Origin: Acidimicrobiales bacterium
GTDB taxonomy: Bacteria > Actinomycetota > Acidimicrobiia > Acidimicrobiales > Palsa-688
NCBI GenBank assembly: GCA_019241495.1
Contig: JAFAWZ010000275.1
Location: 1 to 6,700 of the forward strand
Length of the DNA stretch: 6,700 bases
Reading direction: 5' to 3'
The position numbers and the translations under genes were made by a program. Positions 1-6,217 of this stretch are shown piece after piece. The stretch's first letter is position 1. Each line of letters opens with the position of its first letter. The notes beneath the pieces were generated by a model that ran no database searches, was not told the DNA's origin, and was given only the letters and a program-made list of their open reading frames with translations.

Positions 1-1416
1 ATCTTCGTGTCCGAGCCGAACGTCTTGTTCTCGCGACGCCCCAAAGCCCTCGGGCCTCTCGCCACCACGCCCGACCTCGACCCTGAGAAGATGACCGAGG
101 ACACCGTGTTCGGCACCGGGTTGATCTCCCATCTGACGTGGAAGCAGCGGCTGGACCTGCTCAGCTGCACCGAGTGCGGGCGCTGCCAGGACCAGTGCCC
201 GGCGTGGGCGACCGACAAACCCCTCTCACCGAAGCTGGTGATCATGGACCTGCGCGAGCAGCTGTTCGCGTCGTCGGCCGAGCTATTGCGGGGGCAACCG
301 TTGCTCCCCATCCCCAACGCCGTGCCGGTGGCGGTGGGCGCCGCGGCCGAGGAGGGGGGCGCGGCGGCCAAGCCGCTCGTTCCCGATGTGATCCAGCCCG
401 ATGTCCTTTGGTCCTGCACCACCTGCGGGGCCTGCGTGGAGCAATGCCCGGTGGACATCGAGCACGTCGACACCATCGTGGACATGCGCCGCTACCAGGT
501 CCTGATCGAGGCCCAGTTCCCCACCGAGGCCAACACCATGCTGCGCAACGTCGAGAACCGGGGCGACCCGTGGGGCCTCGGCAGCAACCAGCGCCTGGCC
601 TGGACGGAGGGCCTTGGCTTCGAGGTCCCAGTGGTCGATGCCACCATCCCCGACGACGTCGAGTACCTCTTCTGGGTCGGCTGCGCGGGAGCCCTCGACG
701 AGCGGGCCCGGCGCACCACCCAGGCCATCGCCCGCCTGCTCCACCAGGCCGGGATCACCTTCGCCGTGCTCGGGCCGAGAGAGTCGTGCACCGGTGACCC
801 GGCCCGCCGCCTCGGAAACGAGTACCTGTTCCAGACGCAGGCCCAGATGAACATCGAGACGCTGCAGTCGGCGAACGTGCGCAAGATCGTGGCGTCGTGC
901 CCCCACTGCTTCAACTCCATCGCCCGCGAGTACCCCGCCCTCGGCGGCGACTTCGAGGTCTACCACCACACCCAGCTGCTGGAGAAGCTCCTGTCGTCGG
1001 GTTCGCTGCGACCCTCGGCCCCCGTCGAGCAGAAGATCACCTACCACGACCCGTGCTACCTGGGCCGCCACAACGAGGTCTACGACGAGCCCCGCGGTGT
1101 GTTGAACCACGTGCCGGGCGTGAAGCTCGAGGAGATGCACCGCTGCCGGAACAAGGGCTTCTGTTGTGGCGCGGGCGGGGCGCGCATGTGGCTCGAGGAG
1201 AACATCGGGACCCGCATCAACGTGAACCGCACCGACGAGGCGCTGGGCACCGGGGCCGATGTCATCTCGACGGCGTGCCCGTACTGCCTCATCATGCTCG
1301 ACGACGCCACCAAGGCGCGCCAGGCCGAGGGGTCGGTCCCTGAGTCGGTGCGGGTGCTCGACGTGGCCCAGGTGCTCGAGCAGTCGGTCGCCCGTTCGGA
1401 CGGGTCTAGCGCCTAG
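1..1416 (+). CDS. etfD: EtfD-like (Fe-S)-binding oxidoreductase, C-terminal part (5' end outside window)
   Basis: The reading frame is open at base 1, reading I-F before a GTG at 7. That GTG is probably internal, because relatives such as mycobacterial Rv0338c (EtfD, about 880 aa) have a long N-terminal membrane domain, which would lie to the left. Visible here are two 4Fe-4S motifs: CxxCxxCxxxCP at 166-201 (CTECGRCQDQCP) and at 415-450 (CTTCGACVEQCP). Two Cys-rich CCG modules of the HdrD/GlpC type follow. The first runs from VGCAG (about 676) through ESCTGDPARR (781) to CPHCFNS (898). The second runs from DPCYLGRHNE (about 1050) through FCCGAGG (1159) to CPYC (1276). In mycobacteria EtfD is thought to reoxidise the electron-transfer flavoprotein that serves acyl-CoA dehydrogenases and to pass electrons to the respiratory chain at the membrane. 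Another heterodisulfide-reductase-like or lactate/glycolate oxidase Fe-S subunit is possible, but the CTECGRCQ...KPLSPKLVIMDLR stretch and the fatty-acid context favour EtfD. The family call is firm and the exact role is inferred. Confidence 0.85.
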   Translation: MFVSEPNVLFSRRPKALGPLATTPDLDPEKMTEDTVFGTGLISHLTWKQRLDLLSCTECGRCQDQCPAWATDKPLSPKLVIMDLREQLFASSAELLRGQPLLPIPNAVPVAVGAAAEEGGAAAKPLVPDVIQPDVLWSCTTCGACVEQCPVDIEHVDTIVDMRRYQVLIEAQFPTEANTMLRNVENRGDPWGLGSNQRLAWTEGLGFEVPVVDATIPDDVEYLFWVGCAGALDERARRTTQAIARLLHQAGITFAVLGPRESCTGDPARRLGNEYLFQTQAQMNIETLQSANVRKIVASCPHCFNSIAREYPALGGDFEVYHHTQLLEKLLSSGSLRPSAPVEQKITYHDPCYLGRHNEVYDEPRGVLNHVPGVKLEEMHRCRNKGFCCGAGGARMWLEENIGTRINVNRTDEALGTGADVISTACPYCLIMLDDATKARQAEGSVPESVRVLDVAQVLEQSVARSDGSSA

Positions 1417-1420
1417 ACCC
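1402..1420. terminator. Hairpin spanning two overlapping convergent stop codons
   Basis: GGGTCTAG (1402-1409), loop CGC, CTAGACCC (1413-1420) form a perfect 8-bp stem with a 3-nt loop. The right arm contains the CTAG at 1413-1416, which supplies the TAG stop of the Fe-S reductase on the plus strand and the TAG stop of the regulator on the minus strand. Being symmetrical, it could act on both converging transcripts. No T-tract follows in either direction, so it is not a canonical intrinsic terminator. Termination or 3'-end protection is inferred from position and structure only. Confidence 0.4.
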
Positions 1421-2945
1421 CGGCGCGGGTCCCGGCGTGGCGGTCCAGGAACGAGTACACGTCGGTGAGGTCGACCCCGGGATGGGGACTGAAGACGACG
1501 GTATCGGTGGGCAGACCCGACACGAAGTGGCTGTGGTCGCGAGCCGACGGCCAGGCCACGCCCTCCCACCGGTGCAGGGCGGCGTTCGCCGGCCGGCGAC
1601 AACACCCCGGGTCGGGGCAGGTCGAGGCGGCCCGCCGGGTCGTGTCGGACCCCCGGAACCAGTGCGACATCGAATCGATCGTCCCCACCGTGATGGCGTC
1701 ACCCCGGTCCCGATCGAGGTCGATGTGGGTGGCGCACCAATAGGTGCCGGCGACCGTGTCGGTGCGCTGGTAGTGAAGGGCATAGGAGTCCTCCGACTCG
1801 AACGCCTGGCGGGAGCTCCACCAGCGGCACAGCTTCTGGCCCTCGATGGTGCCGTCCACGTCGGATGGGAGGAGAACGCCATCGTTCTCGTAGGCCTTCC
1901 ACAAGACGCCCTCGGGATCGGACCGTTGGAAGTGCACCGGGATGTCGAAGTGACGGGTGATGAGATTGGTCAGGCGGTGGGCGGCCATCTCGTAGGAGAT
2001 ATAGAACATCTCGCTCAGGTCCTCCACCGAGATGTCCTCGCGTGCCTTGGCCTCACCCAGCACCCCGACCACCGACCGCTCGGGAGCCAACAACGCGCCG
2101 GCAAAGTAATTGGCCTCGACCCGCTGGCGAACGTAGCCCTCGAAGTCGACCGGGTCACGATGCCCGAGAGCGAAGTGCCCCAGGGTCTGGGCGATCACCG
2201 ATCGTGACGAGCGCTGCCCACCCGTCGCGTTGCGCTGCGGGACGAACACCACACGCTTGCGCAGATCGGTGATGGACCGGGTGGAGGGAGGCAGGTCCTG
2301 CACCCGGGCGATGGTGAAGCCGAAATGGGCGGCCACGTCGGTCAGATGCCGCTCGGAGACCGCGCCCGGGCTGCCGCCGGGACCGCTGTAGCCGATGGCA
2401 TCGAGAGCCGACGTGGCGGCCTGCTCGATCTCCTCGAAGTAGTTGTCGCGCTTGCGCATCTCGTTGCGCATGGCCGCATTGGCCGCTCGAGCACCGAGGG
2501 GGCCCACCCCGACGAAGCTGCGATCGGAGCCGGGGGACAGCTCCTGTACCCGTTCGAAGAGGGCCACGATGTGCTCGAGAGCGGCGTCGTCGAGCCGGGC
2601 GGTGGGCCGAAGGTAGGGCAGCCGGAGCGTCTCGTAACGGGGATCTCGCTGCATGTGGGCCAACGCCACTTCGAGCTCGGCCCGCCGGTTGGGTGCGGCG
2701 GGCGCCAGCAGGTCGGCGGGTCGGCAGCCGAGCGCAGCAGCCAGCTGATTGACGGCGGACAGGCGGGGCTCGCGGTGACCGTTCTCGAGCTGAGACAGAT
2801 AGGACGGCGCCCGGCCGACAGCCGCGCCGAGCGCCTCGAGGGTCAGCCCGGCCTGCCGGCGCAAATGCTTGAGTCGCTGGCCGAAGACCAATGGGTCGAG
2901 CGAGTCGCCTGATGAGGATTGGGTAGAAGACGGTAGGCGGGACAT
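1413..2945 (-). CDS. ramB: RamB-like transcriptional regulator of acetate/glyoxylate metabolism (XRE HTH + IrrE-like + short-chain acyl regulator domain)
   Basis: This 510-aa protein has the three-part build of the RamB/PrpR family. An XRE-type helix-turn-helix lies at about residues 22-74, with APSYLSQLENG in the recognition-helix area. A central ImmA/IrrE-like (DUF955) domain covers about 200-335. A C-terminal DUF2083 short-chain fatty-acyl regulator domain covers about 345-505. The zinc-peptidase HExxH is degenerate: the equivalent spot reads QTLGH at 253-257, then LGH at 260-262, so protease activity is unlikely. The C-terminal domain has Cys373, 404, 443, 448 and 449. I recall a 4Fe-4S cluster and acyl-CoA binding reported for the paralog PrpR, so these residues may be cluster ligands. 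RamB controls glyoxylate-shunt genes in Corynebacterium glutamicum and lies beside icl1 in Mycobacterium tuberculosis. Here it diverges from aceB-aceA, which favours RamB over PrpR. The ATG at 2945 is the only ATG after an in-frame TGA at 2967-2969, and its Shine-Dalgarno sequence is weak. The inverted repeat just upstream suggests autoregulation. Confidence 0.85.
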   Translation of the reverse strand: MSRLPSSTQSSSGDSLDPLVFGQRLKHLRRQAGLTLEALGAAVGRAPSYLSQLENGHREPRLSAVNQLAAALGCRPADLLAPAAPNRRAELEVALAHMQRDPRYETLRLPYLRPTARLDDAALEHIVALFERVQELSPGSDRSFVGVGPLGARAANAAMRNEMRKRDNYFEEIEQAATSALDAIGYSGPGGSPGAVSERHLTDVAAHFGFTIARVQDLPPSTRSITDLRKRVVFVPQRNATGGQRSSRSVIAQTLGHFALGHRDPVDFEGYVRQRVEANYFAGALLAPERSVVGVLGEAKAREDISVEDLSEMFYISYEMAAHRLTNLITRHFDIPVHFQRSDPEGVLWKAYENDGVLLPSDVDGTIEGQKLCRWWSSRQAFESEDSYALHYQRTDTVAGTYWCATHIDLDRDRGDAITVGTIDSMSHWFRGSDTTRRAASTCPDPGCCRRPANAALHRWEGVAWPSARDHSHFVSGLPTDTVVFSPHPGVDLTDVYSFLDRHAGTRAGV

Positions 2946-2954
2946 GGCTTCTGG

Positions 2955-2970
2955 GTGAGAAGTTTCTCAC
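2955..2970. promoter_or_regulatory. Perfect inverted repeat GTGAGAA-GT-TTCTCAC, candidate RamB operator
   Basis: The 7-bp arms GTGAGAA and TTCTCAC are exact reverse complements around a 2-bp spacer. The minus strand reads GTGAGAAACTTCTCAC, and its core AAACTT resembles the AAACTTTGCAAA-type motif I recall for corynebacterial RamB. The repeat sits 9 bp upstream of the ramB start and about 70 bp upstream of aceB. From there a bound protein could repress ramB and act on the aceB promoter. The dyad is seen directly; binding by RamB is inferred. Confidence 0.6.
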
Positions 2971-2996
2971 TTTTTTCGACTAGCCGCAACTATGCG

Positions 2997-3004
2997 GAAA
3001 CTTC
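2997..3004 (+). promoter_or_regulatory. GAAACTTC half-site in the aceB upstream region
   Basis: The 8-mer GAAACTTC repeats the core of the inverted repeat at 2955-2970, where it is read on the minus strand. It lies about 38 bp further toward aceB, but its flanks do not form a dyad. It could be a lower-affinity site for the same regulator. Confidence 0.4.
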
Positions 3005-3027
3005 GGTCGACAAAATCTGTGATTTTT

Positions 3028-3035
3028 AGGAAACT
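3028..3035 (+). promoter_or_regulatory. aceB ribosome binding site overlapping a third GAAACT motif
   Basis: AGGA at 3028-3031 is the best Shine-Dalgarno match, ending 10 bases before the GTG at 3042. The overlapping GAAACT at 3030-3035 shares the first six bases of the GAAACTTC motif. An in-frame TAG at 3027-3029 rules out any upstream start for aceB. Confidence 0.45.
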
Positions 3036-3041
3036 GAGCTT

Positions 3042-4652
3042 GTGACCCAGAAGGTGACCTTTACGCCTCACCCGGCGGCCGACCGGGTGCTGACCGCGGC
3101 CGCGGTTGACTTCGTCGTCGATCTCCATCACCGCTTCGACGGCCGCCGGCGCGAGATCCTCGAAGCACGGGTCGAGCGCCAGGCTCGTTTGGACGCCGGC
3201 GAGAGGCCCGAGTTTCGTTCTGATACGGCCGGGGTTCGCCAGCATGACTGGCTCGTACCGGAGGCCCCGAAGGCCCTGGCCGATCGGCGGGTCGAGATAA
3301 CCGGCCCGGTCGAGCGCAAGATGATGATCAACGCTCTCAACTCCGGAGCCAGGGTCTTCATGGCCGACTTCGAGGACGCCAACTCTCCGACCTGGGACAA
3401 CGTCGTCGCCGGGCAGGTCAACCTCCAAGACGCAGTCCGCCGCACGCTGGAACTGGTCAACTCCGAGAGGTCCTACCAGCTGAAGCCCGAGGACCAGCTG
3501 GCCACCCTGGTGGTGCGGCCCCGGGGCTGGCACCTGACCGAGAAGCACTTCGTCGTGGGCGGAGAGCGCGTGTCGGCCAGCTTGTTCGACTTCGGGTTGT
3601 ACCTCTTCCACAACGGACGGGAGAGCCTGGACCGGGGCTTCGGGCCCTACTACTACCTCCCGAAGCTGGAGGGTCATCTCGAGGCCCGGCTGTGGAACGA
3701 CGTCATGTCCCACGCCGAAGACCAACTGGGCCTGGCGCGAGGGGCAGTGCGGGCCACGGTGCTCATCGAGACCATCACCGCGGCGTTCGAGATGGACGAG
3801 ATCCTCTGGGAGCTGCGCGACCACATCTGCGGCCTCAACGCCGGGCGATGGGACTACATCTTCAGCGTCGCCAAGCGCTTCCACTGCGATCCCGCCTTCG
3901 TCCTGCCCGACCGCTCCCTGGTCACCATGACCACCCCGTTCATGCGGTCCTATACCGAGCTGCTGGTGAAGACGTGCCACCGGCGGGGCGCTCATGCCAT
4001 CGGGGGCATGTCCGCGTTCATCCCCAATCGACGCAAGCCGGAGGTCACAGAGGAGGCCCTGGCCAAGGTAACCGAGGACAAGAAGCGCGAAGCGGGCGAC
4101 GGCTTCGACGGCACCTGGGTCGCCCATCCCGACCTGGTGCCCACGGCCATGGCTGAGTTCGACGCCGTCCTCGGCGACCGGCCCCACCAGTTGGAGCGAC
4201 GCCGGGCCGAGGTACAAGTCAGCCCGGACCAGCTCCTCGTCGTGGACCGGCCACCCAATGGGATCACCTGGGCCGGGTTGCAGACCAACATCTCCGTCGG
4301 CCTGCGCTACCTGCATGCCTGGCTGTCGGGGACGGGCGCGGCTGCCATCGACGACCTGATGGAGGATGCCGCCACCGCCGAGATCAGCCGGGCCCAGGTG
4401 TGGCAGTGGGTCCACCACCAGATGAGGTTGAGCGGTGCCGGTGCCGGCTCCGGGTCCCCACGCACCACCGACACTGTCGTCACGGTCGGCCTGGTCCGCC
4501 AGCTCCTCGACGAGACGGTCGACAAGCTGGCCGGGGACCCGGCCTACGACCAGGAGAGGCTGACCCAAGCCCGGGAAGTCTTCGAGCAGGTCGCACTGGC
4601 TGACGACTTCCCGACCTTCCTCACCCTGCCCGCCTACGAGCTGCTGCCGTAG
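3042..4652 (+). CDS. aceB: Malate synthase A (AceB)
   Basis: AceB condenses glyoxylate with acetyl-CoA to give malate, the second step of the glyoxylate shunt, in the cytoplasm. The 536-aa product matches the malate synthase A length (E. coli AceB about 533 aa) rather than the roughly 720-740 aa G form. The family signature RDHICGLNAGRWDYIF is at residues 259-274. VRPRGWH at 158-164 carries the conserved arginine region. Glu243 (in LIETITAAFEMDE) and Asp271 are 28 residues apart, like the Mg2+ ligands of known malate synthases. Asp442 in LMEDAATAEISR corresponds to the catalytic base. Other family blocks are MADFEDANSPTW and HDGTWVAHP-like GFDGTWVAHPDL. The C-terminus ends in FLTLPAYELLP, as in E. 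coli. The start is GTG, fixed by an in-frame stop four codons upstream at 3027; GTG at 3054 is a less likely alternative. It is the first gene of an operon with aceA 43 bp downstream. Confidence 0.97.
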   Translation: MTQKVTFTPHPAADRVLTAAAVDFVVDLHHRFDGRRREILEARVERQARLDAGERPEFRSDTAGVRQHDWLVPEAPKALADRRVEITGPVERKMMINALNSGARVFMADFEDANSPTWDNVVAGQVNLQDAVRRTLELVNSERSYQLKPEDQLATLVVRPRGWHLTEKHFVVGGERVSASLFDFGLYLFHNGRESLDRGFGPYYYLPKLEGHLEARLWNDVMSHAEDQLGLARGAVRATVLIETITAAFEMDEILWELRDHICGLNAGRWDYIFSVAKRFHCDPAFVLPDRSLVTMTTPFMRSYTELLVKTCHRRGAHAIGGMSAFIPNRRKPEVTEEALAKVTEDKKREAGDGFDGTWVAHPDLVPTAMAEFDAVLGDRPHQLERRRAEVQVSPDQLLVVDRPPNGITWAGLQTNISVGLRYLHAWLSGTGAAAIDDLMEDAATAEISRAQVWQWVHHQMRLSGAGAGSGSPRTTDTVVTVGLVRQLLDETVDKLAGDPAYDQERLTQAREVFEQVALADDFPTFLTLPAYELLP

Positions 4653-4675
4653 GGGCTCACCACCAACCAGACCAA

Positions 4676-4682
4676 GAAAGGG
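4676..4682 (+). promoter_or_regulatory. Possible aceA ribosome binding site
   Basis: GAAAGGG is the only purine-rich stretch in the 43-bp aceB-aceA spacer. It ends 13 bases before the ATG at 4696, which is longer than usual. No terminator or clear promoter is seen in the spacer, consistent with co-transcription. Confidence 0.35.
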
Positions 4683-4695
4683 CTTCCTCCCCAAG

Positions 4696-6000
4696 ATGAC
4701 CACCTCATTCGAGACCGCCGTCGCCGAACTCGAGCGCCAGTGGGCCAATGACACGCGTTGGGCCGGCGTCCAACGGCCCTACCAGGCCGCCGATGTGGTC
4801 CGGCTGCGGGGCTCGGTCAAAGTCGAGCACAGCCTGGCCCGCCACGGAGCCGAGCGGCTCTGGTCCTTGCTGCACACCGAGGACTACGTCCACGCCCTGG
4901 GCGCCCTCACCGGCGGCCAAGCGACAGAGATGGTGAAAGCCGGGCTGAAGGCCATCTATTTGTCCGGGTGGCAGGTAGCGGCCGACGCCAACCTCTCCGA
5001 GCAGGTATACCCGGACCAGAGCCTGTACGCGGCCAACAGCGTCCCCGCGGTGGTCCGCCGGATCAACAACGCGCTGCGCCGAGCCGACCAGATCGAATGG
5101 AGCGAGGGTCCCGACGCAGGCGGGGATCACCGCCACTGGATGGTGCCGATCGTCGCCGACGCCGAGGCCGGCTTCGGCGGCGCCCTCAACGCCTACGAGC
5201 TGATGAAGGCCATGATCGAGGCGGGGGCGGCCGGTGTGCACTTCGAGGACCAGTTGTCCTCCGAGAAGAAGTGTGGGCACATGGGCGGCAAGGTGCTCGT
5301 CCCCACCTCCCAGCACATCCGTACCTTGAACGCGGCCCGCTTGGCGGCCGACGTCTGTGACGTCCCGACCATCGTGGTGGCCCGGACCGACTCCTTGGGC
5401 GCCAACCTGTTGACGAGCGACATCGATCCCCTTGACCAGGAGTTCTGCACTGGAGAGCGCAGCCTGGAGGGCTTCTTCTACATCCGGCCCGGCATGGACA
5501 TAGCCACGGCCCGGGGCCTGGCCTATGCCCCTTACGCCGATCTGATCTGGTGCGAAACCTCGACGCCCGATCTCGAGGAGGCCCGGAACTTCGCCGAGCG
5601 GATCAAGGCGGAGTACCCCGACATGATGCTGGCCTACAACTGCTCGCCGTCGTTCAACTGGAAGAAGCACCTCGACGACGAGACCATCGCCCGCTTCCAG
5701 AAGGAGCTGGGCGCCATGGGCTACGCCTTCCAGTTCGTCACCCTGGCCGGGTGGCACGCCCTCAACGAGTCGACCTTCGCCCTGGCCCACGGCTACGCCG
5801 AGCGGGGCATGAGCGCTTACGTCGAGCTGCAACAACGGGAGTTCGGGTGGGAGGGCGACGGCTACACCGCCACCCGTCACCAGAGGGAGGTCGGGGCCGG
5901 ATACTTCGACGACGTCATGACCACCTTGACCGGTGGGCTGGCATCGACTCTGGCGCTGCACGGCTCGACCGAGGAACAGCAGTTCGAGACGGCCCCGTAG
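4696..6000 (+). CDS. aceA: Isocitrate lyase (AceA)
   Basis: AceA cleaves isocitrate to succinate and glyoxylate, bypassing the decarboxylating TCA steps so that acetate and fatty acids can support growth. The 434-aa product has the same length as E. coli AceA. The family signature KKCGHMGG starts at residue 191, with catalytic Cys193 (equivalent to Cys195 in E. coli). SGWQVAADAN starts at Ser90. VADAEAGFGG contains Asp155, equivalent to the Mg2+-binding Asp. NCSPSFNW at 315-322 is the substrate carboxylate-binding loop. The N-terminus aligns with E. coli AceA without gaps of note, supporting the ATG at 4696. The C-terminus ends GSTEEQQF plus a short tail, also as in E. coli. All key residues are present, so it should be active. 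KKCGH and the length distinguish it from methylisocitrate lyase, though actinobacterial isocitrate lyases can act on methylisocitrate as well. It is the second gene of the operon and is followed by a strong stem-loop. Confidence 0.97.
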   Translation: MTTSFETAVAELERQWANDTRWAGVQRPYQAADVVRLRGSVKVEHSLARHGAERLWSLLHTEDYVHALGALTGGQATEMVKAGLKAIYLSGWQVAADANLSEQVYPDQSLYAANSVPAVVRRINNALRRADQIEWSEGPDAGGDHRHWMVPIVADAEAGFGGALNAYELMKAMIEAGAAGVHFEDQLSSEKKCGHMGGKVLVPTSQHIRTLNAARLAADVCDVPTIVVARTDSLGANLLTSDIDPLDQEFCTGERSLEGFFYIRPGMDIATARGLAYAPYADLIWCETSTPDLEEARNFAERIKAEYPDMMLAYNCSPSFNWKKHLDDETIARFQKELGAMGYAFQFVTLAGWHALNESTFALAHGYAERGMSAYVELQQREFGWEGDGYTATRHQREVGAGYFDDVMTTLTGGLASTLALHGSTEEQQFETAP

Positions 6001-6033
6001 GCGCCGAGCGGCAAGAACCGCACCCCAGACGCG

Positions 6034-6073
6034 ACGAAGGGCCCGGTAGGGGGGGGAGAACCGGGCCCTTCGT
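6034..6073 (+). terminator. Strong stem-loop terminator after aceA
   Basis: The perfect 14-bp stem ACGAAGGGCCCGGT (6034-6047) and ACCGGGCCCTTCGT (6060-6073) encloses a 12-nt loop with a run of eight G. It starts 34 bases after the aceA stop. No T-tract follows (the next bases are GTTGTCGG), as is common for GC-rich actinobacterial terminators. The symmetry means it could also stop read-through from the converging ligase gene. Confidence 0.8.
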
Positions 6074-6161
6074 GTTGTCGGCATTCGGTCCAGTGGGGGG
6101 GTTACCGGCCGAAGCGCTGATACCAGTATGGCGGGCCAAAGGTCATCTTGCAAGGCGTTTT

Positions 6162-6173
6162 AGAAACTTCTCA
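6162..6173. promoter_or_regulatory. Second copy of the operator core, AGAAACTTCTCA
   Basis: These 12 bases are identical to the minus strand of the candidate operator (2956-2967). The inner AGAA-AC-TTCT dyad is kept, but the outer arms are not (left flank TTTT, right flank CAGC). It lies between aceA and the ligase gene, which converge here, with no promoter of an annotated gene in reach. It may be a remote binding site, part of an unrecognised transcript's promoter, or chance. Confidence 0.35.
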
Positions 6174-6187
6174 GCATCTGAATAAGA

Positions 6188-6200
6188 GATAGCAGCTATC
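6188..6200. terminator. Small dyad after the ligase stop, possible weak terminator
   Basis: GATAGC-A-GCTATC is a 13-bp dyad with one central base, beginning 18 bases beyond the ligase stop on the minus strand. In that direction it is followed by TCTTATTC, a modest T-rich stretch. As RNA it could form only a short 5-bp stem with a 3-nt loop, so termination would be weak. An operator for an unknown protein is the alternative. Confidence 0.3.
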
Positions 6201-6217
6201 GGCCCGTCGATAACTGC

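Larger units (their letters stand above)
2946..3041. promoter_or_regulatory. Divergent ramB / aceB control region
   Basis: These 96 bases separate two start codons pointing away from each other, so they must hold the leader and promoter signals of both ramB and aceBA. The region is much more AT-rich than the flanking genes, with runs such as CTTTTTTC near 2970 and GATTTTTAGG near 3021. It contains three GAAACT motifs, described separately. I cannot assign -35/-10 boxes with confidence. AACTAT at 2988-2993 is one weak -10-like candidate toward aceB, lying about 17 bases after TTCTCA. If so, the operator would overlap the -35 region. Confidence 0.75.

Noticed and set aside
283..1605. A 440-codon open frame on the minus strand opposite the Fe-S reductase
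   Set aside because: Its translation is Arg/Gly/Val/Leu-rich with no domain, and it overlaps two well-supported genes (the reductase antisense and ramB in another frame).
1437..2207. A 256-codon open frame on the plus strand opposite ramB
   Set aside because: It is a shadow of the regulator's coding frame; there is no ribosome site or recognisable domain.
1413..2945. XRE helix-turn-helix plus ImmA/IrrE domain as a phage repressor/protease or toxin-antitoxin component
   Set aside because: The C-terminal short-chain acyl regulator domain, the degenerate HExxH, the 510-aa length and the position beside aceBA all fit RamB. No phage or mobile genes are present.
2967..4754. A 595-codon open frame on the minus strand opposite aceB
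   Set aside because: It lies wholly antisense to a gene with all malate synthase catalytic motifs. Its Gly/Val/Leu/Asp/Gln-rich translation resembles no family, and high GC3 routinely makes such long antisense frames.
3042..6000. Methylcitrate cycle (PrpR with methylisocitrate lyase) as an alternative reading
   Set aside because: The enzymes are malate synthase A and a 434-aa KKCGH isocitrate lyase; there is no methylcitrate synthase or dehydratase.
4705..6153. A 482-codon open frame on the minus strand opposite aceA
   Set aside because: It mirrors aceA and even crosses the aceA terminator stem-loop. Its composition is low-complexity and no motifs are recognisable.
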